Shown here piece after piece: positions 1 to 7,525 of a DNA stretch of 22,199 nucleotides. Source of the stretch: Nitrososphaerales archaeon (GTDB taxonomy: Archaea > Thermoproteota > Nitrososphaeria > Nitrososphaerales > CADDZS01). The position numbers and the translations under genes are program-made. The stretch spans positions 1 to 22,199 of the forward strand of contig JASHXQ010000083.1 of the NCBI GenBank assembly GCA_030043455.1, in the 5' to 3' direction. The notes below the pieces were generated by a model. The model ran no database searches. It was given only the letters and a program-made list of their open reading frames with translations, and was not told where the DNA came from. Positions within the stretch are counted from its first letter, which is position 1. Every line of letters starts with the position of its first letter.

Positions 1-609
1 GGGAGGTTCGTACGGACTCATCTCGGCGTCTATCTGAAGGGCAAGACGATTGGAGTGCTGGGTACCGGTGGTATCGGTCAGGATGTCGCAAAACTCGCCA
101 AAGCCTTCGGGATGAGATCCATAGGGGTGAACACCACCGGTGGTGCCGCACCGGATTTTGACGAGGTCACTACGACCGCACGCCTGGACTCAGTACTCAA
201 GAGATCAGACGTGATCGTGGTTGCGGTACCGCTCACTTTGAAAACGAGGAATCTCTTAGGGCAAAGGGAATTCAGTTATGTGAAACCCGATTGTATCATA
301 GTGAACGTAGCCCGGGGTGCCATAATTAATGAACAGGCGTTGTACGAATTCCTTCGGGATCACCCTAAAGCGAGGGCTGCGCTGGATGTCTGGTGGAACT
401 ATCCCAAAGCTGGTGAAGAAAAAGCACTACAAAATTATCCTATATCCACACTGCCTAATGTGCTCTCTTCACCCCACTATTCCGATGGTGTAGACGATGG
501 GCAGAGATTGGGATCAGAAGGTGCTGTTGCAAACATACTGCGGTACCTCAGGGGAGGCGAACCTTTGAAGGGCGTTGTCCGCCGGGAAGATTATCTCGCT
601 CAAGGATGA
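1..609 (+). CDS. D-isomer-specific 2-hydroxyacid dehydrogenase, NAD-binding part (5' truncated)
   Basis: This is the C-terminal part of an NAD(P)-dependent dehydrogenase of the D-2-hydroxyacid family, which interconverts 2-hydroxyacids and 2-oxoacids in the cytosol. The frame is open from the first base (GRFVRTHLGVYLKGKTIGVL), so the gene starts outside the window. The Rossmann motif GTGGIG is at residues 21-26 of the visible part, the substrate-binding Arg is in NVARGAII (R105), and the catalytic His is in SSPHYSDG (H159). The usual acidic partner, found in the family as DVFxxEP, is here DVWWNYP (129-135), with Tyr where Glu is expected. Activity or substrate may therefore differ from glycerate or phosphoglycerate dehydrogenases. 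The substrate cannot be named. A GTG at position 55 is only an internal Val codon. The next gene starts 72 bp downstream with its own TATA box. Confidence 0.9.
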   Translation, partial: GRFVRTHLGVYLKGKTIGVLGTGGIGQDVAKLAKAFGMRSIGVNTTGGAAPDFDEVTTTARLDSVLKRSDVIVVAVPLTLKTRNLLGQREFSYVKPDCIIVNVARGAIINEQALYEFLRDHPKARAALDVWWNYPKAGEEKALQNYPISTLPNVLSSPHYSDGVDDGQRLGSEGAVANILRYLRGGEPLKGVVRREDYLAQG

Positions 610-644
610 GCCTTGATCGAAAGCTTCCTGGTGTTATGAGGACA

Positions 645-653
645 GAAATATTA
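645..653 (+). promoter_or_regulatory. TATA/BRE-like promoter of the cyclase gene
   Basis: GAAATATTAA lies about 32 nt upstream of the TTG at 682, the spacing expected for an archaeal BRE plus TATA box driving a leaderless transcript. No Shine-Dalgarno is visible in front of 682, which supports this reading. Confidence 0.5.
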
Positions 654-681
654 ACTTCCGGTAGAGACGGGTTTCCGGGCT

Positions 682-3264
682 TTGTCAGATAGGGAGCCGG
701 ATGAAGCCGGAAGAAAACTCGCAGCGGTGATGTTCACCGATATCGTAGGATACACCGCTCTCTCCCAGAAAAATGAAAGCTTGGCTATGGAATTGCTGGA
801 AGAGCACCGCAAAAAAGTCCGGCCACTCTTGGCAAAACACGGTGGAGTGGAAATCAAAACAATCGGTGATGCTTTCCTCGTCGAGTTTCCCAGCGCTCTC
901 GGGGCGGTCCGGAGTGCTATTGATGTCCAGCAGGCCATACACGAAATGAATTCCGGAAGATCACTGGGAAAGAGGATCCAGCTGCGCATTGGTATCCACT
1001 TGGGGGATGTAATTCACAGCTCCGGCGACATCTATGGGGATGCTGTCAATGTAGCTTCACGAATTCAACCCCTCGCAGAACCCGGAGGAATTTGTATCAC
1101 TGAGCAGGTCTACGCACACATCCGACACCAGCTTAGTAATCTCCAGATGTTGAGTCTTGGGAAGCGCGAGCTGAAAAATGTGGATCAATCGGTGGAGATT
1201 TACAAACTTGAAATTCCCCGGGTGAAGAAAGGTCGCGAGACAAAGGACGTCAGAGGACCGGTTTTGGATCGAACCCGAGTAGTGGTCCTCCCATTAATCA
1301 ATATGATCACCGAGAGTGGAAGCGAATATTTTGCAGATGGGTTGACAGAGGAGCTCACCTCTACACTATCCCGAATCAGTGGTCTCCATGTTATTTCCCG
1401 GACTTCTGCCGCCCAGTACAAGAACGCGACGAAGAAAATCCTCGAGATCGGTAAGGAGCTCGGAGTGGGGACAGTGATCGAGGGGAGCGTACGCAAGTCG
1501 GGCAATCGCGTGAGGATCGCTGTCCAGCTAATAGATGTGCTGACAGACGAGCATCTCTGGGCCGAGAATTACGACCGGCAATTCGAGGATGTATTCGCGA
1601 TCCAAAGTGACATCGCACGGAGGGTCGCTGGTTCTCTGAAGGTGCAGCTCATTCCAGGAGAAATGAAGCAGGTGGAGCGTGTTGCGACCACCAACAGCGA
1701 AGCCCACAATCTGTACTTTAAAGGGAGATATCTGTGGAGGCAGCGCACGCACGAGGGACTTTCTAGGGCGATCGAGTTCTTCAAAGAAGCCATTGAAAAA
1801 GATCCAAGATACGCACTGGCTTACTCTGGCATCTCGGACTGTTACACTGCCTTGACAGTGTACGGCCATTCTCCAGTGGAAGAGACTCTGACGAAAGAAA
1901 GACTCGCAGCTTTGCGCGCTGTCGAATTGGATGAAAGTCTGTCTGAGGCTTACAACTCTCTCGGAGCGGCCCACATGTTGAAGGATGAATATCCCGAAGC
2001 CGAGATAGCCTACAGTCGTTCTATCGAGCTCAATTTGAATTATTCTGCGGCGCATCACTGGTATGCTCAGCTCTTGGCGATTCTTGGCAGAGGCGAAGAG
2101 GCGGTAAGAGAGGCTGAGCGGGCCAGAGAGTTGGATCCCCTATCGCCGACGACTTTTATGACGCTGGGGTTCGTGCATTTTCACTCAGGAAATCTGCCGG
2201 CCGCGATAGCAGTGCTAGAGAACTACCGCGAAATCGATCCAAACTATCTTCCGGCAAGTCTTTGGCTGGGAATCGCTTACACAGAAAGCTTGAGATTTGA
2301 CGAAGGGATTAATCTGCTGAAAATTGCGGCTCAGAAGCTCCCTGTAGCAAAAGCTGGGCTAGCCTATGCCCTTGCTAAGGCAACTAGGCAGAACGAGGCG
2401 CTTCAAACCCTGGCAGAGATTGAAAAAACAGCTGACGACCGGTTCGTCAAGGCAGAGATCGCCGGTGTCTACTTGACTCTTGGGATGAAGGAAAAGTTTG
2501 CCTTCTGGAGTGATCGAGCTTTCGCTGAAGCGGGTCCGGGATCGTATTTTCTGCTGCAATTTTACCCTTGGACTCGCCAAGTTCGGAGGGAAGAAGGTTT
2601 GAAGGGAAATCGCCAAGTCGAACGCGTCACCCAGAGATCCTCATTTGATGAATTTCTTTCCGATGGTCTACCTCTAAAGTCGACTTTGCTAATTGTCGGT
2701 GGAGCTGAAGTGGGTAAGGAGGCAGTAGGCTATCGTATTGTTAGTGCGGGTCTCTCCAAAGGAGAGTTGATCGTGTACCTGACCGGACTCTCCACGCGAG
2801 AAGTTCTACGAGGAATGAACGCCTTTGGGATAGCAGTAACCGGAGCCGATCAAAGTAGCCTCTTTTGGATTTCGGGGGAAGGAGGACATCTAACATACAA
2901 CCCCAACGATCTCAGTGGACTGTCGTTCAAGCTGAAGGAGACTTTGAAGAAAAATCGTGACCGGAGAATCCGGATAGTCACTGATACTCTGTCGCCCCTG
3001 CTGATGCTCAATTCTAAAGAAACTGTCTATCGATTCCTCTCGCAATTGTTCTCCGAAGTGAAGCAATACGATGCGGTTCTGGTCGCAACTTTGGAGGAAG
3101 CCATGCACGAACCGGGAGTAGTCGCAGCTATGAAGCAGCTCTTCGACGGTTTCATGGAAGTCAATTCTACTGAGGGGAAGGAAGGTATGCCGGTCAGGAC
3201 GGTCCAAGTCAAGAAGCTGCGAGGGGTCTCTGTGCCGGAGGAATCGAGAAGTTTTACTCTCTGA
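682..3264 (+). CDS. Class III adenylate cyclase - FlgO/TolB-like - TPR - KaiC-like fusion protein
   Basis: This 860-residue signalling protein probably makes cAMP from ATP. The class III cyclase domain spans about residues 10-180 and has all expected catalytic positions: metal Asp D20 (FTDIVGYT) and D63 (TIGDAF), adenine-specifying K59 and D116, and transition-state N123 and R127 (NVASRI). Residues about 197-325 form a FlgO/TolB-N-like domain (ADGLTEELTSTLSRI, GTVIEGSVRKSGNRVRIAVQL), and TPR-like helical repeats follow at about 340-625. This much is a common bacterial cyclase architecture. Residues about 650-850 add a RecA/KaiC-like domain with a degenerate Walker A (GGAEVGKE, 672-679) and a Walker B-like strand (IRIVTDTLS, D767). 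No membrane segment is seen. The TTG start at 682 directly precedes SDREPDEAG, with a TATA box at the leaderless distance and no upstream in-frame alternative. The gene converges on the MBL gene with 14 bp between stops. Confidence 0.92.
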   Translation: MSDREPDEAGRKLAAVMFTDIVGYTALSQKNESLAMELLEEHRKKVRPLLAKHGGVEIKTIGDAFLVEFPSALGAVRSAIDVQQAIHEMNSGRSLGKRIQLRIGIHLGDVIHSSGDIYGDAVNVASRIQPLAEPGGICITEQVYAHIRHQLSNLQMLSLGKRELKNVDQSVEIYKLEIPRVKKGRETKDVRGPVLDRTRVVVLPLINMITESGSEYFADGLTEELTSTLSRISGLHVISRTSAAQYKNATKKILEIGKELGVGTVIEGSVRKSGNRVRIAVQLIDVLTDEHLWAENYDRQFEDVFAIQSDIARRVAGSLKVQLIPGEMKQVERVATTNSEAHNLYFKGRYLWRQRTHEGLSRAIEFFKEAIEKDPRYALAYSGISDCYTALTVYGHSPVEETLTKERLAALRAVELDESLSEAYNSLGAAHMLKDEYPEAEIAYSRSIELNLNYSAAHHWYAQLLAILGRGEEAVREAERARELDPLSPTTFMTLGFVHFHSGNLPAAIAVLENYREIDPNYLPASLWLGIAYTESLRFDEGINLLKIAAQKLPVAKAGLAYALAKATRQNEALQTLAEIEKTADDRFVKAEIAGVYLTLGMKEKFAFWSDRAFAEAGPGSYFLLQFYPWTRQVRREEGLKGNRQVERVTQRSSFDEFLSDGLPLKSTLLIVGGAEVGKEAVGYRIVSAGLSKGELIVYLTGLSTREVLRGMNAFGIAVTGADQSSLFWISGEGGHLTYNPNDLSGLSFKLKETLKKNRDRRIRIVTDTLSPLLMLNSKETVYRFLSQLFSEVKQYDAVLVATLEEAMHEPGVVAAMKQLFDGFMEVNSTEGKEGMPVRTVQVKKLRGVSVPEESRSFTL

Positions 3265-3278
3265 TCCGGTATCAATTA

Positions 3279-4049
3279 TTATTTCGCAGCTGCTTCGTCC
3301 AACAAGGAGACTGTGAATGCACGTGCTGCGGCTTCTGGCGCCCCACGATCGATGAGAGGCGTCCTCTGATGGGAGAGCAGCAATTTATCAAATTTGATTT
3401 TGGAAATCCGCCTGGCGGACATCGAGCAAATTATCGGATCTATAGCGACATCCTGAAGTACAAACAGCCCCTCCTTTCCCAAGACTCCATCGAACAGAAC
3501 ATCTCCGCCAATTAGAGCTCCGTCTTCCTCCGAGTAAAGGGAGATGTGGCCGGGAGTATGACCTGGGGTGTGGACCACTTTCAACATTCCGACGCGATCT
3601 CCCTCGTTGAGCTCGTAATCCACTTGGATGGTGTCTCGAGCCAGACTGCCAAATTTTTTCAGCACTTGGTCTTCGCGAATTCCCATTATGTCAAGCAGTT
3701 TTCCGATCATTTGATGACTGGGAGGGCCATGGTATGGAGGATCGTGCTTCAGAAATCCGGCATCCAGCCAGTGCGCGTAGATTTTTGCACCGGTGATCCG
3801 CCTCACCTCGTTTGCGGCCTGCACATGATCCGGATGAGTGTGGGTGAGAATTAGGCGTTTTACATTCTTAATGTCGTAACCCTCGTCTTCCACATGTTTG
3901 ATCAATTTGGGCAGCTCCGCCGAGAAGCATGTATCGACAAGAGTAAGATCGCGAGGGCTCTCTTCCTCGACAATAAATGGCGTGATGTAGATTCCGAAAG
4001 GATGATCCAGTTTGTCGATGGAATGAATCTTCTTGGTGAGAGTGGTCAC
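3279..4049 (-). CDS. MBL-fold metallo-hydrolase
   Basis: A 256-residue metallo-beta-lactamase-fold protein, probably a soluble di-metal hydrolase. The metal-binding signature is intact: HTHPDH at residues 70-75, the His in TPGHTPGH (H164), the Asp in GGDVLFDG (D183) and a late His in LLSHQRTP (H227). The family covers glyoxalase II-like enzymes, lactonases, thioesterases and others, so the substrate cannot be read from these motifs. The GTG start at 4049 overlaps the TGA stop of the upstream PNPOx-like gene (GTGA), so the two are surely co-transcribed and translationally coupled. An MBL protein paired with a flavin-binding oxidase-like protein suggests detoxification or redox chemistry, which is inference only. 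Confidence 0.88.
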   Translation of the reverse strand: MTTLTKKIHSIDKLDHPFGIYITPFIVEEESPRDLTLVDTCFSAELPKLIKHVEDEGYDIKNVKRLILTHTHPDHVQAANEVRRITGAKIYAHWLDAGFLKHDPPYHGPPSHQMIGKLLDIMGIREDQVLKKFGSLARDTIQVDYELNEGDRVGMLKVVHTPGHTPGHISLYSEEDGALIGGDVLFDGVLGKEGLFVLQDVAIDPIICSMSARRISKIKFDKLLLSHQRTPLIDRGAPEAAARAFTVSLLDEAAAK

Positions 4050-4495
4050 GAGAACAAACCGGTTGAATCCTTGGCATAGTCGTAAGAGATTATTTTGGTG
4101 GGCTTAACGCGGACGACTACGGGCTTGCGAAGAGCGGCAAGTCCATTCGCTAGCTTCTCCGCATTGGCCTTTGGCATGTATTTCTCGAAAATCGCGACCC
4201 GTTTGGGAATCACGTTGTCGTAATCCAAGCGGGCCTTGCCATAGATCACAGCCCCTTGGTAGGGAAGCGCTTCCATATCGACTAGAACCGTAACGTCGGA
4301 ATTTTTCTTGATGTTAGCTATTCTCTGCGTGTCATCCTGCGTACCAAAAACGATCTCTCCATTATCGTACTTGAACCACGCCGGGACAGAATGTATTGAC
4401 CCATTTGAGTTGTGCGTACAAAGCCTAGCGATCGGTGCTTTTTCAAGAAAAGAATTCAGTTCACTATCTGTCAACGGCGGCATCTGAAAGACCAA
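4046..4495 (-). CDS. Pyridoxamine 5'-phosphate oxidase-like (PNPOx/FMN-binding split-barrel) protein
   Basis: A 145-149 residue protein resembling the split-barrel FMN (or F420) binding family annotated as pyridoxamine 5'-phosphate oxidase-related. The N-terminal pattern is typical: an opening helix (LTDSELNSFLEK), then IARLCTHNSNGSIHSVPAWF, IVFGTQDDTQRIANIKKN, VTVLVDM and GAVIYGKARL. These stretches form the barrel and the flavin phosphate-binding surface. True vitamin B6 oxidase activity is not implied. Two starts are possible: TTG at 4495, with a GAGGATGGAG Shine-Dalgarno-like stretch at 4506-4515, or ATG at 4483, four codons in. It is the first gene of a two-gene operon with the MBL hydrolase, whose GTG start overlaps its stop. 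Confidence 0.85.
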   Translation of the reverse strand: MVFQMPPLTDSELNSFLEKAPIARLCTHNSNGSIHSVPAWFKYDNGEIVFGTQDDTQRIANIKKNSDVTVLVDMEALPYQGAVIYGKARLDYDNVIPKRVAIFEKYMPKANAEKLANGLAALRKPVVVRVKPTKIISYDYAKDSTGLFS

Positions 4496-4505
4496 TTTCC
4501 AGAAA

Positions 4506-4515
4506 CTCCATCCTC
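4506..4515 (-). promoter_or_regulatory. Shine-Dalgarno-like site for the PNPOx gene
   Basis: Read on the minus strand this is GAGGATGGAG, ending 10 nt before the TTG at 4495. It favours TTG 4495 over ATG 4483. A TTTAAG TATA-like element at 4542-4547 would give a short leader containing it. Confidence 0.35.
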
Positions 4516-4576
4516 AAAGCGGAGGGGAAAGAATCTTTCTTCTTAAACATTGCCTAAATTTTTTGGCTGTAAAATT

Positions 4577-4608
4577 GAACCTTTTAAAAAAAATTTTGGA
4601 AAAGGTTC
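4577..4608. repeat. Perfect 9-bp inverted repeat, operator or terminator
   Basis: GAACCTTTT (4577-4585) and AAAAGGTTC (4600-4608) are perfect inverted copies separated by an A/T-rich 14-nt spacer. The element lies between the SRPBCC stop (4705) and the PNPOx start on the same strand. It could be a binding site upstream of the PNPOx-MBL operon. Alternatively it could end the ArsR-SRPBCC transcript, since the minus strand carries a T8 run inside it. Confidence 0.5.
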
Positions 4609-4704
4609 TCTCTCAAAGTTGATCTTGCAAACGTCTGCCTAACCCCTCCGGTTGCTTATAGGAATATCCGGGAAAGGAACCGAGGAGCTAGAAGATCCCC
4701 GGTG

Positions 4705-5178
4705 TCACTTTTTGCAATAGTTCGACAGCCCGCCCAGAAAATAATTCCATCCGGAATCGGCGTCCTTCGAAAACTGCTTTGCAATATTGGACTGGATTAC
4801 CGTGACACGTGTTTTTCCATCCGGAAGGCTATCCAAGAGCCAGGTCACCACGGAGCTGGAAATCCGGGGGTTACTGTCCACCGTTTGGGAATCCCAAGTA
4901 TAGGACAGCTTCTTGTCGGGCTCTAGTTCAAGTATCTTCCCACGGAGGATCGTATCCAAGTTTCTGTCACCCCAATGATACTTGAACTCGTACTCGCCAC
5001 CCACCCTCGCATCCATCTTCGCCGCTTGGGGCATCCAGTGGACAAGCTCCTCTTCATCGGTCAGTGCTTTGAATACCCTTTCCGGAGGCGCGTCGACAAC
5101 AATACTTTTCCTGATCTCTTCAGTTGCTTCCAAATCTTTTCTACTTCTTGCTTTTTCTTTGCTTCTTGGACTCGACAT
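4705..5178 (-). CDS. SRPBCC-domain protein, AHSA1-like
   Basis: A 157-residue START/Bet v1-fold protein of the AHSA1 (activator of Hsp90 ATPase homologue 1-like) family. The diagnostic opening RKSIVVDAPPERVFKALTD is present, followed by GGEYEFKYHWGD, ILELEPDKKLSYTWDSQ and RVTVIQSNIAKQFS, ending in a hydrophobic helix (WNYFLGGLSNYCKK). Such proteins bind small hydrophobic ligands in a cavity, and the ligand here is unknown. The first 38 nt of the ORF (ATG 5178) overlap the ArsR gene, and the N-terminal 20 residues are rich in K, R and E, so a start slightly downstream cannot be excluded. Pairing of an ArsR-type regulator with an overlapping AHSA1-like gene is a widespread operon, usually read as a regulator and the protein it controls. 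Confidence 0.88.
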   Translation of the reverse strand: MSSPRSKEKARSRKDLEATEEIRKSIVVDAPPERVFKALTDEEELVHWMPQAAKMDARVGGEYEFKYHWGDRNLDTILRGKILELEPDKKLSYTWDSQTVDSNPRISSSVVTWLLDSLPDGKTRVTVIQSNIAKQFSKDADSGWNYFLGGLSNYCKK

Positions 5179-5455
5179 ATTGTTTCAAGGCATGCAGTCT
5201 CTCGTCCCAGAAGAGATCAAGAAATCTGACCATTTCGGACATTCCATCTCGATCTACCGAGTAGAGCTTCCTTTGTCCCTCTCTTCGTTCCTTCACCAGA
5301 CCGGCGTCTCTTAGCACCTTGAGGTGCGTGGAGAGAGCTGGGAGGGTGAACTCAAAGTGTGTAGCTATTTCACTTGGAGTCTTTTCTCCATCTTTGAGGA
5401 GTAAAAGTACCTGGCGACGATTGTCGTCTGCTACCGCCTTCCATGCCGAGCCCAT
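5141..5455 (-). CDS. ArsR-family winged-helix transcriptional regulator
   Basis: A 104-residue ArsR/SmtB-type repressor. The wHTH core is clear: WKAVADDNRRQVLLLLKDGE, then TPSEIATHFEFTLPALSTHL as the helix-turn-helix, then KVLRDAGLVKERREGQRKLY as recognition helix and wing. The metal-binding CxC motif of classic ArsR proteins is absent, so sensing is not by arsenic-type thiol coordination. It belongs to the SdpR-like group found beside SRPBCC genes. The ATG start at 5455 is six bases from a perfect 12-bp inverted repeat, which is very likely its own operator. The 3' end overlaps the SRPBCC gene by 38 nt, so the two are co-transcribed. Confidence 0.92.
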   Translation of the reverse strand: MGSAWKAVADDNRRQVLLLLKDGEKTPSEIATHFEFTLPALSTHLKVLRDAGLVKERREGQRKLYSVDRDGMSEMVRFLDLFWDERLHALKQYVESKKQRKSKK

Positions 5456-5460
5456 GGTGT

Positions 5461-5488
5461 AATTAAATAATTAAAGAATTATTTAATT
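5461..5488. promoter_or_regulatory. 12-bp perfect inverted repeat, probable ArsR operator/promoter
   Basis: AATTAAATAATT (5461-5472) and AATTATTTAATT (5477-5488) are exact inverted copies around AAAG, starting 6 nt upstream of the ArsR ATG (5455). The A/T-rich arms can also supply the TATA box for a leaderless start. Binding of the dimeric repressor here would block TBP or RNA polymerase. The symmetry is seen directly; the repressor's identity is inference. Confidence 0.7.
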
Positions 5489-5501
5489 ATTTATCTTACT
5501 C

Positions 5502-5516
5502 ATGCATTGAATGCAT
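5502..5516. repeat. Paired ATGCAT palindromes
   Basis: ATGCAT occurs twice (5502-5507 and 5511-5516) with a 3-nt spacer, about 14 bp upstream of the ArsR operator and 30 bp downstream of the kinase stop. It may be a second binding site or chance. Confidence 0.35.
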
Positions 5517-5546
5517 TTGCTTCTTGAATCGTGTCTAGTTATCCCG

Positions 5547-7442
5547 TCAGAGAAGAGCTTTTTCGGGGGCAATCGGCAAAGTGAAAGTGAAAGTGGATCC
5601 CTGACCGTCCGGATTATTTTCTGCCGTCATTGCTCCTCCTTGAGCTGTTACATACGACTTTGAAATGAATAGGCCGAGCCCTGTACCAGATTTTGTGACG
5701 AATTTATTGAATAACCTAGGATACACTTCCGGATCTATTCCCTCGCCTTCGTCTTCCACCTTGACTGTAACAACCCCCTTTTCCTCTTTCGTGGACACTG
5801 TTATCCGTCCTCCGTTGTTGGTGTGTCGCATGGCGTTGGTTAGAAGATTTGAAAGCACCTGGCCAATTTTTGTCTTGTCAGCAGAGATTACGAGCTGCGG
5901 TCTGTCTGTTTCTAGTGAAATGTCTGCCTTCGAAGGACTCGGGAGATATCCGACAGTTCGGGGCAGATCATCGATTAGCTGCTTGATGAAATCGTTTAGA
6001 TCGAAACTTTCGTAGTTCAGCCGGAGTGTCTTGTTATCTATTTTCGCGACCTCGAGCAACGTCTGGGTGAGTTTGTTCAGCCTGTTGGCATTTCGAATGG
6101 TGGATTCGATCAATCCTATGACATCCTCCTGTGGAATGTCGGGAAAAGATAGGAACTCTTGATTTGCACCGGATTTCGACAAACTGACAGGCTCCACTGC
6201 CGGCACAATCGCCCCCCTTAGCAGCTCCGCATTTGCGAGGATGCTCTGGGTGGGTGTCCTCAGCTCGTGGGCCGCAATATTGATCAGATCTGCTTGAGCT
6301 TTCGATTGCGATGCAAGCTGCTCATTCGCGGAAGACAGTTGTAGATTTGTGGAGACCAGATCAGCGGTTTTTTCCTTTACTGCATCTCCAAGGCGCTTGT
6401 TCCATCGTAGGATCATGAAAGCGGTTCCAAAAAAGGCTACCCCAATTCCTACAATGAATCCAGTACTGAGGAGACGCTGTTGATTGACCAAGGCAACTGC
6501 ATTGGCGGCAAGCGCGTCACTTGCCACCACGTAAAGCACCCCGAACTGCACGGACTCGCGAGAGGATTCGTTCAGGAAGATTGGTTGATAGGCCAGTGTC
6601 GCACTTACCCCTCTGTAGGATATATCATCCACCCCAGAGTTGCCCAGAAGCGACTCGCGCAGGAAGGAATTGAATGTGGGTTTGATAGCCGCTGGAAGAG
6701 AAGCCTGGAAGGAAGCCCCAAACACATTGCTGCCTATAAGCGAACTGTTTCCAACATAAAGTATCGTTCCGTTGTAATCGAGGATCCCAATTGTGCTCGG
6801 GAAGCTGGCAGAAATCTCACTCTGAAGATACTGACCAAGGGTGCTGAGCTCGATCGCAGCAGCGACTACCCCATCGAAAACGCGAGAGGGCTGCTCGGAA
6901 GAGGCGTTCTCCAGATAGAGAGGTAGGGAAATGAAGATGTAGTCATTCGAAGAGTTGCTCAGAGAGGGAGTAGCGCCGCTGTAATAGAGAGTCCCGGATA
7001 ATTTAGGATAAAGAAAATACGGTCTGGAACTCACATCCTTGCCCGAGTTATCGGGATAGGTCGTTACCGAGCCGTTGCTCGTTAGGAGTAGCTTTCCCGA
7101 CGCACTTACCCAGAAATAAATAGAAGCGAGAGCACTGGTGGAATTTTGTGCCGAGAAAAAAAGAGGCACTGCACCAGTGAGGTTCCCGTCTTCTACCGAT
7201 TGTGTGGAAGAAATCACCTGAAGGTTGGCAGAGACTTCCTCAAAGCTTTTGACCAAGAAATGGCTCAGATCGCTCGCTTGAATTTGCGAGTTAGAGTTGG
7301 CCTGCGCTGTCGAAAGATTGGAGACCTCATTGGATACTGAAGAAGAATATTGAAATGATGCCAAGGAGAGCAGAGCCGCAACAACCGCGAGAGATACCAA
7401 GAGGATGATGCTCGCTCTTGAGAGCGAACCGAACGGACGCAA
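5547..7442 (-). CDS. Membrane sensor histidine kinase with extracellular Cache-like domain
   Basis: A 631-residue transmembrane histidine kinase. TM1 is at about residues 11-31. A roughly 290-residue extracellular segment rich in S, T and N has Cache features (SIYFWVSASGKLLLTSNG, GVVAAAIELSTLGQYLQSEI, TIGILDYNGTILYVGNSS). TM2 is at about 324-346, followed by a short coiled coil. The HisKA domain carries the phosphoacceptor H392 (AAHELRTPTQS) and the HATPase has N536 (SNLLTNAMRH), the G1 box DEGEGID and the G2 box GTGLGLFIS, so it should be active. The ligand is unknown; Cache domains usually bind small metabolites. Start is TTG at 7442, with a TATA-like CATTATTAG at 7468-7476 at leaderless distance. 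It lies 83 bp downstream of a same-strand receiver gene, its likely partner. Confidence 0.93.
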   Translation of the reverse strand: MRPFGSLSRASIILLVSLAVVAALLSLASFQYSSSVSNEVSNLSTAQANSNSQIQASDLSHFLVKSFEEVSANLQVISSTQSVEDGNLTGAVPLFFSAQNSTSALASIYFWVSASGKLLLTSNGSVTTYPDNSGKDVSSRPYFLYPKLSGTLYYSGATPSLSNSSNDYIFISLPLYLENASSEQPSRVFDGVVAAAIELSTLGQYLQSEISASFPSTIGILDYNGTILYVGNSSLIGSNVFGASFQASLPAAIKPTFNSFLRESLLGNSGVDDISYRGVSATLAYQPIFLNESSRESVQFGVLYVVASDALAANAVALVNQQRLLSTGFIVGIGVAFFGTAFMILRWNKRLGDAVKEKTADLVSTNLQLSSANEQLASQSKAQADLINIAAHELRTPTQSILANAELLRGAIVPAVEPVSLSKSGANQEFLSFPDIPQEDVIGLIESTIRNANRLNKLTQTLLEVAKIDNKTLRLNYESFDLNDFIKQLIDDLPRTVGYLPSPSKADISLETDRPQLVISADKTKIGQVLSNLLTNAMRHTNNGGRITVSTKEEKGVVTVKVEDEGEGIDPEVYPRLFNKFVTKSGTGLGLFISKSYVTAQGGAMTAENNPDGQGSTFTFTLPIAPEKALL

Positions 7443-7467
7443 ATAGAATAAGAAAAAAAGAAAATTC

Positions 7468-7476
7468 CTAATAATG
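7468..7476 (-). promoter_or_regulatory. TATA-like box of the membrane histidine kinase
   Basis: CATTATTAG on the minus strand is centred about 30 nt upstream of the TTG at 7442. This would allow the kinase to be transcribed separately from the response regulator. Confidence 0.4.
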
Positions 7477-7525
7477 ATTACGTAAATTTGTTCTAGAAAA
7501 AAGCGTGATTGTGGTTCGTTTTTTC

